NCBI GenBank assembly: GCA_002365025.1
Contig: DEYX01000011.1
Coordinates: 1 to 31,371 of the forward strand
Source: Hungatella sp. UBA3147
GTDB taxonomy: Bacteria > Bacillota > Clostridia > Lachnospirales > Lachnospiraceae
Length of the DNA: 31,371 bases
Reading direction: 5' to 3'
A program made the position numbers and the translations under genes. Of the stretch, positions 6,047-15,390 are shown piece by piece. The notes under the pieces were generated by a model. It was not told the DNA's origin. It did not search any database and saw only the letters and a list, made by a program, of their open reading frames with translations. Position 1 is the stretch's first letter. The number at the start of each line of letters is the position of its first letter.

Positions 6047-7027
6047 ATGGCAATAGAAGAGAGATTCGGAAAGGTAGCGACCACGGAAGATACCCACGAA
6101 GTATCTGAAACAGGTGCTTTTGTAAGACAGGATAATTATTTTGTCACACCCTTTGGTGAAGGGGAGGGAGAGCTCCCGGTGGAAGCCGGGCGGTACCGGC
6201 TTATATGGACGCCCCTCTGCCCATGGGCCACGAGACAGATCATTGCCTTAAAGCTTCTGGGGCTGGAAGATGTGATCAGCGTCGGTAAGGTAAGTCCCGT
6301 AAGAACGGAGAACGGATGGGGATTTTCCCTTGACGAGGGCGGCGCGGATCCGGTTCTTAAAATCCGGTATCTCCCGGAAATCTATGCAGCCACAGACCCG
6401 GAATATGAAGGAAGGGCAACGGTTCCCACTGTGGTAGATTTAAAGACCAGAAAGGTGGTCAACAACGATTATCACCGTTTGACAAATTACTGGGAAACCG
6501 AATGGAAGTCATTTCATAAGCCGGGGGCACCGGATCTGTATCCTGAGGATTTAAGAGAGGAAATTGATGAGCTTAATGTGATCTTATTCCATGAAGTGAA
6601 CAACGGGGTATACAAAGCAGGCTTTGCCCAGTCACAAAAAGAATATGAAACTGCGTATGATGTGCTGTTTCAAAGGCTTGACTGGCTGGAAGAGCGGCTT
6701 TCCAAGGGGAGATATCTGTTTGGAGACCGGCTTACTGATTCTGATATCCGGTTATACGTAACCCTTGCCCGTTTTGACGTGGCTTATTATTTCAGCCATA
6801 AGACCAACAGGAACCGCATTGCGGATTTTGATAATCTGTGGAATTATGCAAAGGACTTATATACGATTCCGGCATTTAAAGAGGCCACGGATTTTGATTC
6901 CATAAAAAGGGGATATCTCCTGGGAAGCCATGGACACAATCCATACAACATTCTTCCCCTGGGACCGGATGTTTCCATCTGGGATGAACCAAATAACAGG
7001 GATGAAAAATTCGGAAAGAGAAAATAG
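6047..7027 (+). CDS. Glutathionyl-hydroquinone-reductase-like protein (ECM4/YqjG family), copy 1
   Basis: This 326-aa cytosolic GST-fold protein has an N-terminal thioredoxin-like domain with the Xi-class active site LCPWATR (C58 nucleophile). A C-terminal helical domain follows with VVNNDYHRLTNYWETEW and GRYLFGDRLTDSDIRLYVTL. Family members reduce S-glutathionyl-hydroquinones and related thioethers. Most clostridia lack glutathione, so the co-substrate here could be another thiol; that is an inference. The start at 6047 is preferred over an upstream TTG because AAGGAAG precedes it and the TTG lies in the attenuator U tract. It is the first structural gene after the Cys leader and one of three paralogs in the operon. 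Confidence 0.85.
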   Translation: MAIEERFGKVATTEDTHEVSETGAFVRQDNYFVTPFGEGEGELPVEAGRYRLIWTPLCPWATRQIIALKLLGLEDVISVGKVSPVRTENGWGFSLDEGGADPVLKIRYLPEIYAATDPEYEGRATVPTVVDLKTRKVVNNDYHRLTNYWETEWKSFHKPGAPDLYPEDLREEIDELNVILFHEVNNGVYKAGFAQSQKEYETAYDVLFQRLDWLEERLSKGRYLFGDRLTDSDIRLYVTLARFDVAYYFSHKTNRNRIADFDNLWNYAKDLYTIPAFKEATDFDSIKRGYLLGSHGHNPYNILPLGPDVSIWDEPNNRDEKFGKRK

Positions 7028-7044
7028 GAAAGGCAGGAGCGTTC

Positions 7045-8214
7045 ATGTCTGATTCTACATTTTATAACCAGATTACAGAAACCTTTCATTGGTTTCACCA
7101 AAATCCCGAACTATCCTTTGAAGAATACGAGACAACGGGTCGAATTCGTGAGTTTTTAGAATACTACAATATCCGTATCCTGGATTTGGATTTAAAAACA
7201 GGATTGGCAGCAGAAATACAAGGTGGAAACGACGGTCCTGTGATCGCACTGCGCTGCGATATCGACGCTCTGCCCGTGCAGGAAGAAACAGAATTACCCT
7301 ATGCCTCTGCCATAACTGGAAAGATGCACGCCTGTGGTCACGACTTTCATACCACGGTTATGCTGTATGTGGCAAAAGAATTACAGGAACAGCGGAAGCA
7401 TTTGCACGGAAGGATAAGAATTTTGTTTCAACCCGCAGAGGAATCCTCTGTCGGTGCTTTGGAAGTGATCAAAACAAAGGTTCTTGATGATGTTGGCGGG
7501 ATCTACGGCCTGCATACCGATATCACGCTTCCGGTTGGAACTGTAGGAATTGTTTCCGGAAGTGTTACTGCCGCTGTTGACAGGTTTACAGTCAGGCTTA
7601 CGGGGAAAGGCACTCATGCGGCTCACCCTCAGGACGGAATTGATCCTGTACTTACAGCCTCACAGATTGTAACTCTTGCCCAAAGCATCGTCAGCCGTAA
7701 TATTGATCCGTTTTCTCAAGGCCTGCTCAGCATAACCCGTGTTGCAGCAGGAAACACATGGAATGTAATTCCGCAGACAGCAGAGCTTGAAGGAACGGTA
7801 CGCACCATGGGCAGACACAACCGCCGGCGCTTCCGTACGCTGGTTCAGCATATTGCATTGTCACAGGGTGCAGAAGCAGAAATAGAATGGCTTGCAGGGC
7901 CTCCTGCCACAAATAATGCCCCGTGTTTTGAGCCTGTCGCTGCCGCCGTTGCAACAGAACAGGGACTGAAGGTTAAAACTTCTTCACCGTCTCTCGGCGG
8001 AGAAGACTTTGCCTTTTATCAGGAAAAGATTCCAGGCTTCTTCATCCGCATAGGAACTGGTGAGTCCTATCCCAACCACCACCCCAAATTTCAAGTTGAT
8101 ACCAATGCATTAAAGCCGGCCATTGATTATTTTACAGCTTTAGCACAAAAAACTCTTTTTGCCATAAAAAGCGGTGAATTGATTCCTGCACAGGAGGAGG
8201 CATCTGATGATTGA
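7045..8214 (+). CDS. M20-family amidohydrolase (HipO/YxeP-like N-acyl amino acid deacylase)
   Basis: This 389-aa metal-dependent hydrolase has the HipO/AmhX pattern: HQNPELSFEE (18-27), RCDIDALPV (70-78), HACGHD with metal ligands C97 and H99, QPAEES with E132/E133, and LGGEDFAFY near the C-terminus. A dimerisation domain sits in the middle. It would remove an acyl (often acetyl) group from an amino acid or its S-conjugate. A homologous enzyme acts in Bacillus S-alkyl/succino-cysteine salvage together with acetyltransferases and transporters like those here. The ribosome site is GCAGGAG. Its end overlaps metN by 8 bases. The substrate is not determinable from sequence. Confidence 0.85.
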   Translation: MSDSTFYNQITETFHWFHQNPELSFEEYETTGRIREFLEYYNIRILDLDLKTGLAAEIQGGNDGPVIALRCDIDALPVQEETELPYASAITGKMHACGHDFHTTVMLYVAKELQEQRKHLHGRIRILFQPAEESSVGALEVIKTKVLDDVGGIYGLHTDITLPVGTVGIVSGSVTAAVDRFTVRLTGKGTHAAHPQDGIDPVLTASQIVTLAQSIVSRNIDPFSQGLLSITRVAAGNTWNVIPQTAELEGTVRTMGRHNRRRFRTLVQHIALSQGAEAEIEWLAGPPATNNAPCFEPVAAAVATEQGLKVKTSSPSLGGEDFAFYQEKIPGFFIRIGTGESYPNHHPKFQVDTNALKPAIDYFTALAQKTLFAIKSGELIPAQEEASDD

Positions 8215-9256
8215 AATTCAAAACGTAAGTAAACGGTTTGATTCTGCTTCTGGTGAAGTTCATGCCTTGCGGCAGGTCAGCCTTACGGTTGAAAAGGGAG
8301 ATATCTTCGGAGTGATAGGCTTCAGCGGAGCAGGTAAATCAACCCTGGTACGCCTGGTAAATTTATTGGAACGTCCCTCTGAAGGGCGGGTGCTGGTTGA
8401 TGGCACGGACATTACCACCCTGTCGAAACAGGACTTACGTAAGCTGAGAAAGAATATCGGCATGATTTTCCAGCAATTTAATCTGCTCCAGTCCAAATCC
8501 GTTTTTCAGAATATAGCGGCGCCCCTGGTATTGAACAAAGTGCCCAAAAAGGACATAGAAAAGCGGGTAAAAGAGCTCTTGCAGTTTGTAGAACTTGAGG
8601 ATAAAATCCACACCAATGTGTCAAAGCTTTCAGGCGGTCAAAAACAAAGGGTAGGAATAGCCCGCGCCCTTGCCACAAATCCCAGTATCTTACTTTGCGA
8701 CGAGGCTACAAGTGCTTTGGATCCCAAGACCACGGATTCTATTCTGGAGTTATTGAAAAAAATAAACAGGGAGCTGAATGTTACGATTCTCCTGATCACT
8801 CACGAGATGCACGTTATTTGTGATGTTTGTAACAAAGTTGCGGTTATGGATAACGGCAAAGTGTTAGAGCAGGGAACAGTGCTTGAAGTATTCGGTAATC
8901 CACAGCATAAAATCACCAGGAGTTTTGTAAAGACCGTGATTGACGACAGCATACCAGGGAGCCTTGCCCGGGAAATACTTAAATATCAGGGGGAGAACCG
9001 GATTTTCCGACTGCGTTTTCAAGGAAATATTGCCGGAAAGCCCCTGCTGTACCGTATAAGTGCGGAATACCACATGGAAAACAGCATTTTGTTTGCCACT
9101 GTTTGTGAACTTCAGGGAGTTGTGTTCAGCGTTATGATTGTGCAGGTGTTTGGTTCCGCTCAAAGGCTTGACGAGGTACAGCAATTTATTGAAAATTCCG
9201 GAGTCTATGTGGAAGTCTTACATTTGACCGGGGAAGAGGAGGACCACAATGATTGA
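8207..9256 (+). CDS. metN: Methionine-type ABC transporter ATPase MetN
   Basis: This 349-aa ATPase has Walker A GFSGAGKST (38-46), signature LSGGQKQR (141-148), Walker B ILLCDEAT (161-168) and the switch histidine in LLITHEM. Beyond residue 260 a C-terminal NIL domain is present, the allosteric methionine-binding ACT-like fold specific to MetN. It powers import at the cytoplasmic membrane with MetI and MetQ, which follow directly. The 8-base overlaps on both sides imply coupled translation. Such systems carry methionine, its derivatives and sometimes cystine. Coupling to a deacylase and GHR genes suggests sulfur-containing conjugates. Confidence 0.94.
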   Translation: MIEIQNVSKRFDSASGEVHALRQVSLTVEKGDIFGVIGFSGAGKSTLVRLVNLLERPSEGRVLVDGTDITTLSKQDLRKLRKNIGMIFQQFNLLQSKSVFQNIAAPLVLNKVPKKDIEKRVKELLQFVELEDKIHTNVSKLSGGQKQRVGIARALATNPSILLCDEATSALDPKTTDSILELLKKINRELNVTILLITHEMHVICDVCNKVAVMDNGKVLEQGTVLEVFGNPQHKITRSFVKTVIDDSIPGSLAREILKYQGENRIFRLRFQGNIAGKPLLYRISAEYHMENSILFATVCELQGVVFSVMIVQVFGSAQRLDEVQQFIENSGVYVEVLHLTGEEEDHND

Positions 9257-9917
9257 GCAATATTTAGGCATTACAAGCGAACAGATGGTAATTGCTGCCG
9301 GCCAGACCGTTTATATGCTGTTCTGGGGGCTGTTGCTGGGATCACTTCTTGGGATTCCCCTCGGCATATTACTTACCATTACACGTAAGGGCGGTATCCT
9401 GCAAAACAAAGCCGTCTATACCCTGATCAATTACACCATTAACATCGTGCGCTCCGTGCCTTATATTATTTTGCTGGTGGCAATTATGCCCTTAACGAAA
9501 ATCATTGTGGGTACCCGGATCGGAACCCAGGCCGCTTTGGTTTCACTGGTGTTTTACATTACGCCATTTCTTTCGCGTCTGGTAGAAAGCTCGCTGCTGG
9601 AGGTTGATAAGGGAATCATCGAAGCGGCAGAGGCCATGGGGGCAACTCCTGTACAGGTCATTTGGCACTTTTTGCTGCCGGAAGCGTTGGGCTCGCTGAT
9701 CTTATCCTTAACCACAGGTACCATCGGTCTACTTGGTGCAACCGCCATGGCGGGAGCCATAGGTGGAGGAGGTGTTGGCAACCTGGCATTGACCTATGGG
9801 TATCAGCAATTTAACACACCCTTAATGGTTGCAACCGTAATCGTATTGATCGTGTTTGTTCAGTTGATTCAAGGGATTGGAAATTATTTATCAAAACGTG
9901 TCAGAGCACGTGAATAA
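9249..9917 (+). CDS. metI: Methionine-type ABC transporter permease MetI
   Basis: This 222-aa integral membrane protein has about five hydrophobic segments. The EAA coupling loop reads IIEAAEAMGATPVQVIWHFL, and a glycine-rich AMAGAIGGGGVGNLALTYGY follows it, both characteristic of MetI. It is the membrane channel for MetN/MetQ. It starts inside the end of metN (8-base overlap) and is followed 15 bases later by metQ. Length is normal for the family. Confidence 0.93.
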   Translation: MIEQYLGITSEQMVIAAGQTVYMLFWGLLLGSLLGIPLGILLTITRKGGILQNKAVYTLINYTINIVRSVPYIILLVAIMPLTKIIVGTRIGTQAALVSLVFYITPFLSRLVESSLLEVDKGIIEAAEAMGATPVQVIWHFLLPEALGSLILSLTTGTIGLLGATAMAGAIGGGGVGNLALTYGYQQFNTPLMVATVIVLIVFVQLIQGIGNYLSKRVRARE

Positions 9918-9932
9918 AGGAGGAATCTGTTT

Positions 9933-10757
9933 ATGAAAAAAATTGGATTGATTATCATCGCTGCCTTACTTGCCGTAACTGTCGCCGGCTGCTCAGCCAA
10001 GAGCGAAAGCAAGCTGGGCCAGGACAAAAAAACATTGAAATACGGCAAGGCTGCAGGACCCTATACGGTATTATTTGAAGATGCAGTAAAGCCCATCTTG
10101 GAGAAACAGGGGTATCAGCTGGAAGTGGTTGATTTCTCAGACCTTTTGCAGAATGATACCGCGTTGAATGAAGGTGAAATTGATTTTAACGTGGAACAGC
10201 ATACTGCTTATGCTGAAAATTTCAACAATAAGCAAAATGGAAACCTTGTTCCCATCTCCCCCATACCCACCGTTCCCGCCGGATTGTTTTCTGCAAAGCA
10301 TACCTCATTGGACGCTATAGCGGATGGCGCGATTGTCGCAGTGCCAAATGACGCATCCAATATGGCACGTGCTTATGCACTTCTTCAAAAGGCTGGCTGG
10401 ATCAAGCTTAACCCGGATGTTCCCCTTGAAACGGTGAAACAATCCGACATCATTGAAAACACGTACAACATCAATTTTGTGGAAATGGATTCATTAAATA
10501 TCCCTCCTGCTCTGGATGATTTTGATTTTGCAGTGATCACAGGAAGCATTGTTTATAATGCAGGCATCGATCCGGCTACCGCCATTTTACAAGAAGATAT
10601 TTTGGATCATCTGATTTTACAGGTGGTTGTAAAAGAAGAGAACAAAGATACAAAATGGGCAAAGGACATCGCAGCGGCTTATCACTCGGACGAATTGAAA
10701 GAGTATATGAAAAAGAATAATTCAGGCTTGTGGTTCGTTCCCCAGGAATTGCAATAG
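9933..10757 (+). CDS. metQ: MetQ/NlpA-family substrate-binding lipoprotein
   Basis: This 274-aa exported lipoprotein has a hydrophobic signal and the lipobox VAGC with lipidated C20. The mature part starts with the NlpA-type KYGKAAGPYTVLFEDAVKP, and later has NVEQHTAYAENFNNK and VPNDASNMARAYALL. It delivers methionine or a related sulfur amino acid to MetNI outside the membrane. The ribosome site is AAGGAGG. The last gene of the metNIQ set, it is followed by 74 bases and a second ABC system, with no clear terminator between. Confidence 0.93.
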   Translation: MKKIGLIIIAALLAVTVAGCSAKSESKLGQDKKTLKYGKAAGPYTVLFEDAVKPILEKQGYQLEVVDFSDLLQNDTALNEGEIDFNVEQHTAYAENFNNKQNGNLVPISPIPTVPAGLFSAKHTSLDAIADGAIVAVPNDASNMARAYALLQKAGWIKLNPDVPLETVKQSDIIENTYNINFVEMDSLNIPPALDDFDFAVITGSIVYNAGIDPATAILQEDILDHLILQVVVKEENKDTKWAKDIAAAYHSDELKEYMKKNNSGLWFVPQELQ

Positions 10758-10831
10758 CATAAACTCCGTCCGTTAACAGGAAGGAGATAACTAAAATCAA
10801 GGAAATTATTTATATAAGAGGAGAGAAGATT

Positions 10832-11683
10832 ATGAAGAAAAATATTATAGGCAAATCAATCCTGGGGGTTCTTATGGCAGTGGCCGTATTAGGGGCCCTG
10901 ACCGGATGCAAGAGCAGTACCAATCCGGCGGCAACCAAAGCGGAACCGGTGGTCATTCATGCGGCAACAGGCGGTTCTCCAAAGCCATTCACCTTTGTGG
11001 ACAGCAGCAATCAGCTTACCGGTCACAATATTGAGCTGATCAAAGCCGTTTTTGACCGGCTCCCCCAATATAAGCTTGAAATCGAAGTGACAGATTTTAC
11101 CTCCATTTTCGCAGGCCTGGATTCCGACCGGTACCAGATCGGTGTAAATAATTTTGCGAAGAATGAGAGTCGAAAGGAAAAGTATTTATTTACGGATCCT
11201 ATTTTCGCCAATGAGTACGTTGCCATCTTTGCAAAGAACAATGAAAAGGCAGCAGGCATAGAGACATGGGATGATCTTGCTGGCTTAAAGACTATTTCAT
11301 CTGCGGGAATCAATATCACCACAGCCCTGGAAAACTATAACGCAACCCATACCGAGAACCCCATTGCAATTGAATACAGTGATGAAGACCTTGTGCTGCA
11401 GATTCAGGATGTGGAAGCTGGGAAATACGATTTCGTGTTAATGGATAAACCAATGTTCGAGTATTATCAGAAAGAATTTAATTTTAATGTGGAAGGGGCT
11501 TCCATCAGCAACACCCTTTCAAAGGACTTAATGGCAGAACCCTTCAGCTATCTGATAGTCAGCAAGGGAAATGAGAAACTGGCAGAGGATATCGACAAGG
11601 CGTTAAAAGAAGTGATTGAGGACGGAACTTCTAAGGAAATTAACTTAAAATGGTTTGGATCCGATTACTCCCCATCTTATTAA
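10832..11683 (+). CDS. Cystine-type ABC transporter substrate-binding lipoprotein (TcyJ/TcyK-like)
   Basis: This 283-aa lipoprotein has signal and lipobox LTGC (C26). It has a family 3 (PBPb) binding domain with SPKPFTFVD, LTGHNIELIKAVF, FAGLDSDRYQIGVNNFAK and RKEKYLFTDPI. The GLDS..YQIG.NN pattern resembles the Bacillus cystine-binding TcyJ/K proteins. That resemblance and the permease and ATPase that follow support uptake of cystine or S-substituted cysteines. The ribosome site is AGAGGAGAG. The operon position under a cysteine-codon leader agrees with this substrate. Confidence 0.88.
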   Translation: MKKNIIGKSILGVLMAVAVLGALTGCKSSTNPAATKAEPVVIHAATGGSPKPFTFVDSSNQLTGHNIELIKAVFDRLPQYKLEIEVTDFTSIFAGLDSDRYQIGVNNFAKNESRKEKYLFTDPIFANEYVAIFAKNNEKAAGIETWDDLAGLKTISSAGINITTALENYNATHTENPIAIEYSDEDLVLQIQDVEAGKYDFVLMDKPMFEYYQKEFNFNVEGASISNTLSKDLMAEPFSYLIVSKGNEKLAEDIDKALKEVIEDGTSKEINLKWFGSDYSPSY

Positions 11684-11701
11684 TAAAACCGGAGGAACAA
11701 G

Positions 11702-12502
11702 ATGAGCAAAATATTTGACTGGCAGCTGGTGTTCACGGAAATTCCTGCATTGCTGAAATACTTGCCCGTAACACTTAAGCTGACAGGAGTTGCCCTGATA
11801 ATCGGCTGGATGATAGGGCTTTTGATCGCCGTAGTGAAGATTCACAATGTCCCGGTCCTGCGGCAATTATGTACTTTATTTGTTTCGGTCGTACGGGGAA
11901 CTCCGATAATCGTCCAGCTGTATCTTACGTATTTTGGAATTCCTATCGCATTGAAATACTATAACTTTTACAATGGAACTTCATATAACGTAAATGGAAT
12001 CCCGTCAATTATTTTTGCGATCGTGGCCCTGGGGCTTAATCAATCTGCCTTTGATTCAGAAACCATACGGGCAGCTATACAGTCCGTGGAAAAGGGGCAG
12101 GTTGAGGCAGCCAAGGCTCTTGGAATGAACGGGTTCCAGATATTTCGCAGGGTTTTGTTCCCCCAGGCAGTGACAGTGGCCCTCCCCTCTCTGGGAAACT
12201 CCCTCATAAGCCTGGTAAAGGGGACCTCACTTGCATTTACCTGCTCGGTCGTTGAGATAACGGCTCAGGGCAAGATTCTTGCGGGAAACAGCTACCGGTA
12301 TTTTGAAGCATATTGTTCTCTGGCTATCATCTACTGGGTTATGACTATTTTTATTGAACGGCTGTTTGTATATTTAGAAAAAAAGATGAGCGTTCCGGAA
12401 ACGGTTTCGGCAGAAGCGTCCTGCGGACATATCTTTACACCCGGTAAAACGGGGTGGGCCCTGTCCCAAAAGCATGGACAGGAACAGGGAAAGGAGGAAT
12501 AA
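11702..12502 (+). CDS. Cystine/polar amino acid ABC transporter permease (TcyL/M-like)
   Basis: This 266-aa HisM-type membrane permease has the N-terminal VTLKLTGVALIIGWMIGLL, SVVRGTPIIVQLYL in a membrane segment, and the EAA loop QVEAAKALGMNGFQIFRRV. About five transmembrane segments are visible. The last 25-30 residues after the final membrane segment (from about EASCGHIF) form a hydrophilic tail unusual for this family; it may simply be extended. Only one permease gene is present, implying a homodimer. Two bases separate its stop from the ATPase start codon. Confidence 0.9.
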   Translation: MSKIFDWQLVFTEIPALLKYLPVTLKLTGVALIIGWMIGLLIAVVKIHNVPVLRQLCTLFVSVVRGTPIIVQLYLTYFGIPIALKYYNFYNGTSYNVNGIPSIIFAIVALGLNQSAFDSETIRAAIQSVEKGQVEAAKALGMNGFQIFRRVLFPQAVTVALPSLGNSLISLVKGTSLAFTCSVVEITAQGKILAGNSYRYFEAYCSLAIIYWVMTIFIERLFVYLEKKMSVPETVSAEASCGHIFTPGKTGWALSQKHGQEQGKEE

Positions 12503-12504
12503 GT

Positions 12505-13269
12505 GTGAGCGTTATTGAAATTCGTGGATTAAGTAAAAAATTTGGCAGGAACGTGGTGCTGGATAACATTGATCTGGTGGTTCACGAAGGTGATGTGGTC
12601 GCCATCATCGGTCCATCAGGAACCGGTAAGTCCACCCTGCTCCGTTCCATCAATCTGCTTGAAAAACCGGAAAAGGGAACCATCAAAATAAACGATCAGG
12701 AAATCGACCTTACTACAAGATCAGCCAGGGAAAAACTGGAGCTGCGGAAGAATACGGAAATGGTATTCCAGCAGTTTAATCTTTTTAAGAACCGGACCGC
12801 CCTGGAGAATGTAATGGAAGGGCTGATGGTTGTAAAAAAGTTAAAGAAAAACGAGGCCAGAAGCATTGCGGAAAGGCACTTGCAGAAGGTGGGGATGGGG
12901 GACCGTTTGTCTCATTATCCCAGGCATTTATCCGGAGGGCAGCAGCAAAGAGTGGCCATCGCAAGGGCGCTGGCCATGGACCCGAAGCTGCTTCTTATGG
13001 ATGAACCGACATCGGCTCTGGACCCGGAGCTGGTGAGCGAAGTTCTGATCACTATAAAAAAGGCAGCCCAGGAGGGGAATACCATACTCCTTGTAACCCA
13101 TGAGATGAATTTTGTGAGGAACGTGGCCAATCGTATCATTTTCCTGGAAAACGGAAAAATTGTAGCTGACGGAACACCGAAAGAGATCTTTGATAATCCG
13201 AAAAACCAACGGTTAAAGGAGTTTTTAGTAAAGATTCATATGTTGGAAAGCGCTGATTATACGATATAA
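12505..13269 (+). CDS. Cystine/polar amino acid ABC transporter ATPase (TcyN/GlnQ-like)
   Basis: This 254-aa ATPase has Walker A GPSGTGKST (36-44), signature LSGGQQQRVAIARALA, Walker B LLLMDEPTSALD and the switch histidine in LLVTHEM. I use GTG at 12505, six bases after AAGGAGGAA and just after the permease stop. An upstream ATG at 12454 lies within the permease frame without its own site. It completes the second importer. After it come 137 bases without an intact gene. Confidence 0.92.
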   Translation: MSVIEIRGLSKKFGRNVVLDNIDLVVHEGDVVAIIGPSGTGKSTLLRSINLLEKPEKGTIKINDQEIDLTTRSAREKLELRKNTEMVFQQFNLFKNRTALENVMEGLMVVKKLKKNEARSIAERHLQKVGMGDRLSHYPRHLSGGQQQRVAIARALAMDPKLLLMDEPTSALDPELVSEVLITIKKAAQEGNTILLVTHEMNFVRNVANRIIFLENGKIVADGTPKEIFDNPKNQRLKEFLVKIHMLESADYTI

Positions 13270-13406
13270 CCGAATCAGGTAAGGCCGCGGTAAATGTATA
13301 TTCCATAGTTGCCAAGGGACCTGATGTCAATGGCTGGGAGCTGCTGTAGGGCGGGAAATCTTAAGCAGGGATCTGGATAAAAAATTGAAACTTCAGGAGG
13401 TCTCCC

Positions 13407-13895
13407 ATGAATGATATAACCTACAAGATAACAAAGGAAGGGATTCACTGGCAGGAAGTCGCCGATGTGCTTCGGCGTTCCGGGCTGTCGGACCGGTCTG
13501 CAAAGGATCAGGAGACCATCTTTAACAACAGTTATGCTGTAGTGTTTGTCTATGACAAAGAGAGGGTCGTGGGGGTTGGAAGAGCCTTATCCGATGGCGT
13601 CTGCCAGGCAGCGATCTATAATATTGCTCTTGATGAAGAATATCAGGGATACGGAATCGGCAGAAAACTGATTGAATTGCTGCTTGATCAGGTTAAGGGC
13701 CAGAATGTCATACTATACACCCATCCCAGGACGGTCGCTCTATACGAAAAAATGGGATTTCGCAGGAATAAGACAGCCATGAGCATATTCCGGGGATCAG
13801 ATGATTCTTTAAACTGGATGAAAAAAGAAGGATTCCTGCTTCCGGAAAAATTTCGCTTTGTCGATGAATACGGCCGGGATGATATGAAACATTAG
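13407..13895 (+). CDS. GNAT-family N-acetyltransferase 1
   Basis: This 162-aa protein has one GNAT fold. The acetyl-CoA loop is EEYQGYGIGRKLIE, preceded by the beta strand AAIYNIALD. The C-terminal VALYEKMGFRRNKTAMS is the usual tyrosine-containing end. It is expected to transfer an acetyl group to an amine. In a locus with deacylases and sulfur transporters, an N-acetylation/deacetylation cycle on cysteine conjugates (compare SnaA/SnaB and SndA in Bacillus) is a reasonable guess. The ribosome site is CAGGAGGT. Substrate unknown. Confidence 0.85.
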   Translation: MNDITYKITKEGIHWQEVADVLRRSGLSDRSAKDQETIFNNSYAVVFVYDKERVVGVGRALSDGVCQAAIYNIALDEEYQGYGIGRKLIELLLDQVKGQNVILYTHPRTVALYEKMGFRRNKTAMSIFRGSDDSLNWMKKEGFLLPEKFRFVDEYGRDDMKH

Positions 13896-13926
13896 ACAGG
13901 TTTTGAAAAAGGATGAGGTAATTACT

Positions 13927-14892
13927 ATGTCAAAAAAATTTATAAAGGATGAAATTGAAAAAGACGGGAAATTCAACCGGCAGAAAAACCAGTTTACAAC
14001 GTCGTTTGGAACAGAAGAAGGGCAGCTGCCTGTAGAAACAGATAGATACCGCCTGCTCTGGTCCCCTGCCTGTCCATGGGCCCACCGCTCTGTCATTGTA
14101 AGGAGCCTGCTTGGGCTTCAGGATGTAATCAGCCTGGGTACGCTGGATCCTGTAAGACCTGATGTGGAGCGTACCGATTGGGCATTTACTCTGGATGAGA
14201 ATGAGGAAGATCCGGTATTAAAGATCCGGTATTTAAGTGAAGCCTATTTAAAAGCAGATCCCGGATATAAGGGAAGGTTTACCGTGCCTGCTGTAGTGGA
14301 TTTGACGACAGGAAAAGTTGTAAATAACGATTACTTTAACCTGACCAGATACTGGGAGGTGGAGTGGAAGGAGTATCATAAGCCGGGAGCGCCGGATTTA
14401 TATCCGGTTGCATTAAGAGAAGAGATAGATGCATTAAATGATATTCTTTTCCATGAAATTAACAACGGAGTCTACAAAGCAGGTTTTGCCAGAAGTCAGG
14501 AAGCTTATGAGGAGGCATATGAACTTGTCTTCAACCGTCTTGACTGGCTGGAAGAACGCCTAAATCACAGCCGTTACCTGTTTGGAGATAACATCACGGA
14601 ATCTGATATTCGATTGTATGTGACCCTGGCCCGCTTTGATGTGGCCTACTACAATGGCTTTTTATTAAACCGCAGCCTGATTTCCGATTTTCCCAATCTC
14701 TGGGGATATGCAAGGGATCTATATGAACAGCCGGGATTTGGCGATACCACGGATTTAGAGGCTATCAAAAAACACTATCATTTATGTGCTGTTTCTACGA
14801 ATCCATATGGTATCGTACCGAAAGGACCGGACCTTTCCATCTGGAAAACACCTCATGGCAGGGATAAAATAAATTTTAACCTTATCAAGTAG
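13927..14892 (+). CDS. Glutathionyl-hydroquinone-reductase-like protein, copy 2
   Basis: This 321-aa GST-fold protein is closely related to copy 1. The active site is PACPWAHR with C49 and the canonical CPWAHR sequence. The C-terminal helical domain contains VVNNDYFNLTRYWEVEW and SRYLFGDNITESDIRLYVTL. It ends in KGPDLSIWKTPHGRD, also similar to copy 1. The start at 13927 is chosen over a TTG at 13903 because it has GAGGT at good distance and fits the family start. GNAT genes flank it on both sides. The reaction is probably thiol-dependent reductive removal of a thioether or reduction of quinone adducts. Confidence 0.85.
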   Translation: MSKKFIKDEIEKDGKFNRQKNQFTTSFGTEEGQLPVETDRYRLLWSPACPWAHRSVIVRSLLGLQDVISLGTLDPVRPDVERTDWAFTLDENEEDPVLKIRYLSEAYLKADPGYKGRFTVPAVVDLTTGKVVNNDYFNLTRYWEVEWKEYHKPGAPDLYPVALREEIDALNDILFHEINNGVYKAGFARSQEAYEEAYELVFNRLDWLEERLNHSRYLFGDNITESDIRLYVTLARFDVAYYNGFLLNRSLISDFPNLWGYARDLYEQPGFGDTTDLEAIKKHYHLCAVSTNPYGIVPKGPDLSIWKTPHGRDKINFNLIK

Positions 14893-14937
14893 GATCACGG
14901 ATTGCGAATATCCGATTGACATAAAGGAGTGGCGGTT

Positions 14938-15378
14938 ATGAAGGCGGTAAGGGTAAAGGAACTCTGGCAGTTAGCAGGCGTTCATTATGTGAGGACAGAA
15001 ACCATGGTAAAAGGGTTCCGTGTTCCGTTATATGAAGAATTTGATGAAAGGGATTCCGAAAAATCTCTCTATGTGCTGGTATTGGATGATATCGATCCGA
15101 TTGCAGCCTGCAGGATCCGTTTTACTGAGGGAGAAGGAGTGGCTAAAATTGAGCGGGTCAGCGTCCTTAAGGAATACCGGAAAAAGGGAGTAGGGCGGCT
15201 GTTAATCGAAGAGGCTGAACGCTGGATCCAGGAATCCGGGTTTAAAAAAGTCTGCATTACCAGCCGGGATGAAGCGGTAGGCTTTTATGAAGCCCTGGGT
15301 TATAAAGCGGATTACAGCAGGCAGACGGACACAGGTATTTTTAAGATTATTTATACAGAAAAAATATTGAGCCAATAG
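14938..15378 (+). CDS. GNAT-family N-acetyltransferase 2 (ElaA/YjcF-like)
   Basis: This 146-aa GNAT protein has the acetyl-CoA loop EYRKKGVGRLLIEEAE preceded by IERVSVLK. The C-terminal VGFYEALGYKADYS carries the usual tyrosine. The ATG at 14938 is preferred because AAAGGAG lies 8 bases upstream; a GTG at 14929 overlaps that site. It is only distantly similar to the first GNAT. It stands between GHR copies 2 and 3 in the same operon. Substrate not predictable. Confidence 0.82.
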   Translation: MKAVRVKELWQLAGVHYVRTETMVKGFRVPLYEEFDERDSEKSLYVLVLDDIDPIAACRIRFTEGEGVAKIERVSVLKEYRKKGVGRLLIEEAERWIQESGFKKVCITSRDEAVGFYEALGYKADYSRQTDTGIFKIIYTEKILSQ

Positions 15379-15390
15379 GAGGAAATTCAT

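Noticed and set aside
12454..12504. Longer N-terminus for the second ABC ATPase
   Set aside because: The extra residues lie inside the permease frame and lack ABC similarity. The GTG at 12505 has a well-spaced AAGGAGGAA.
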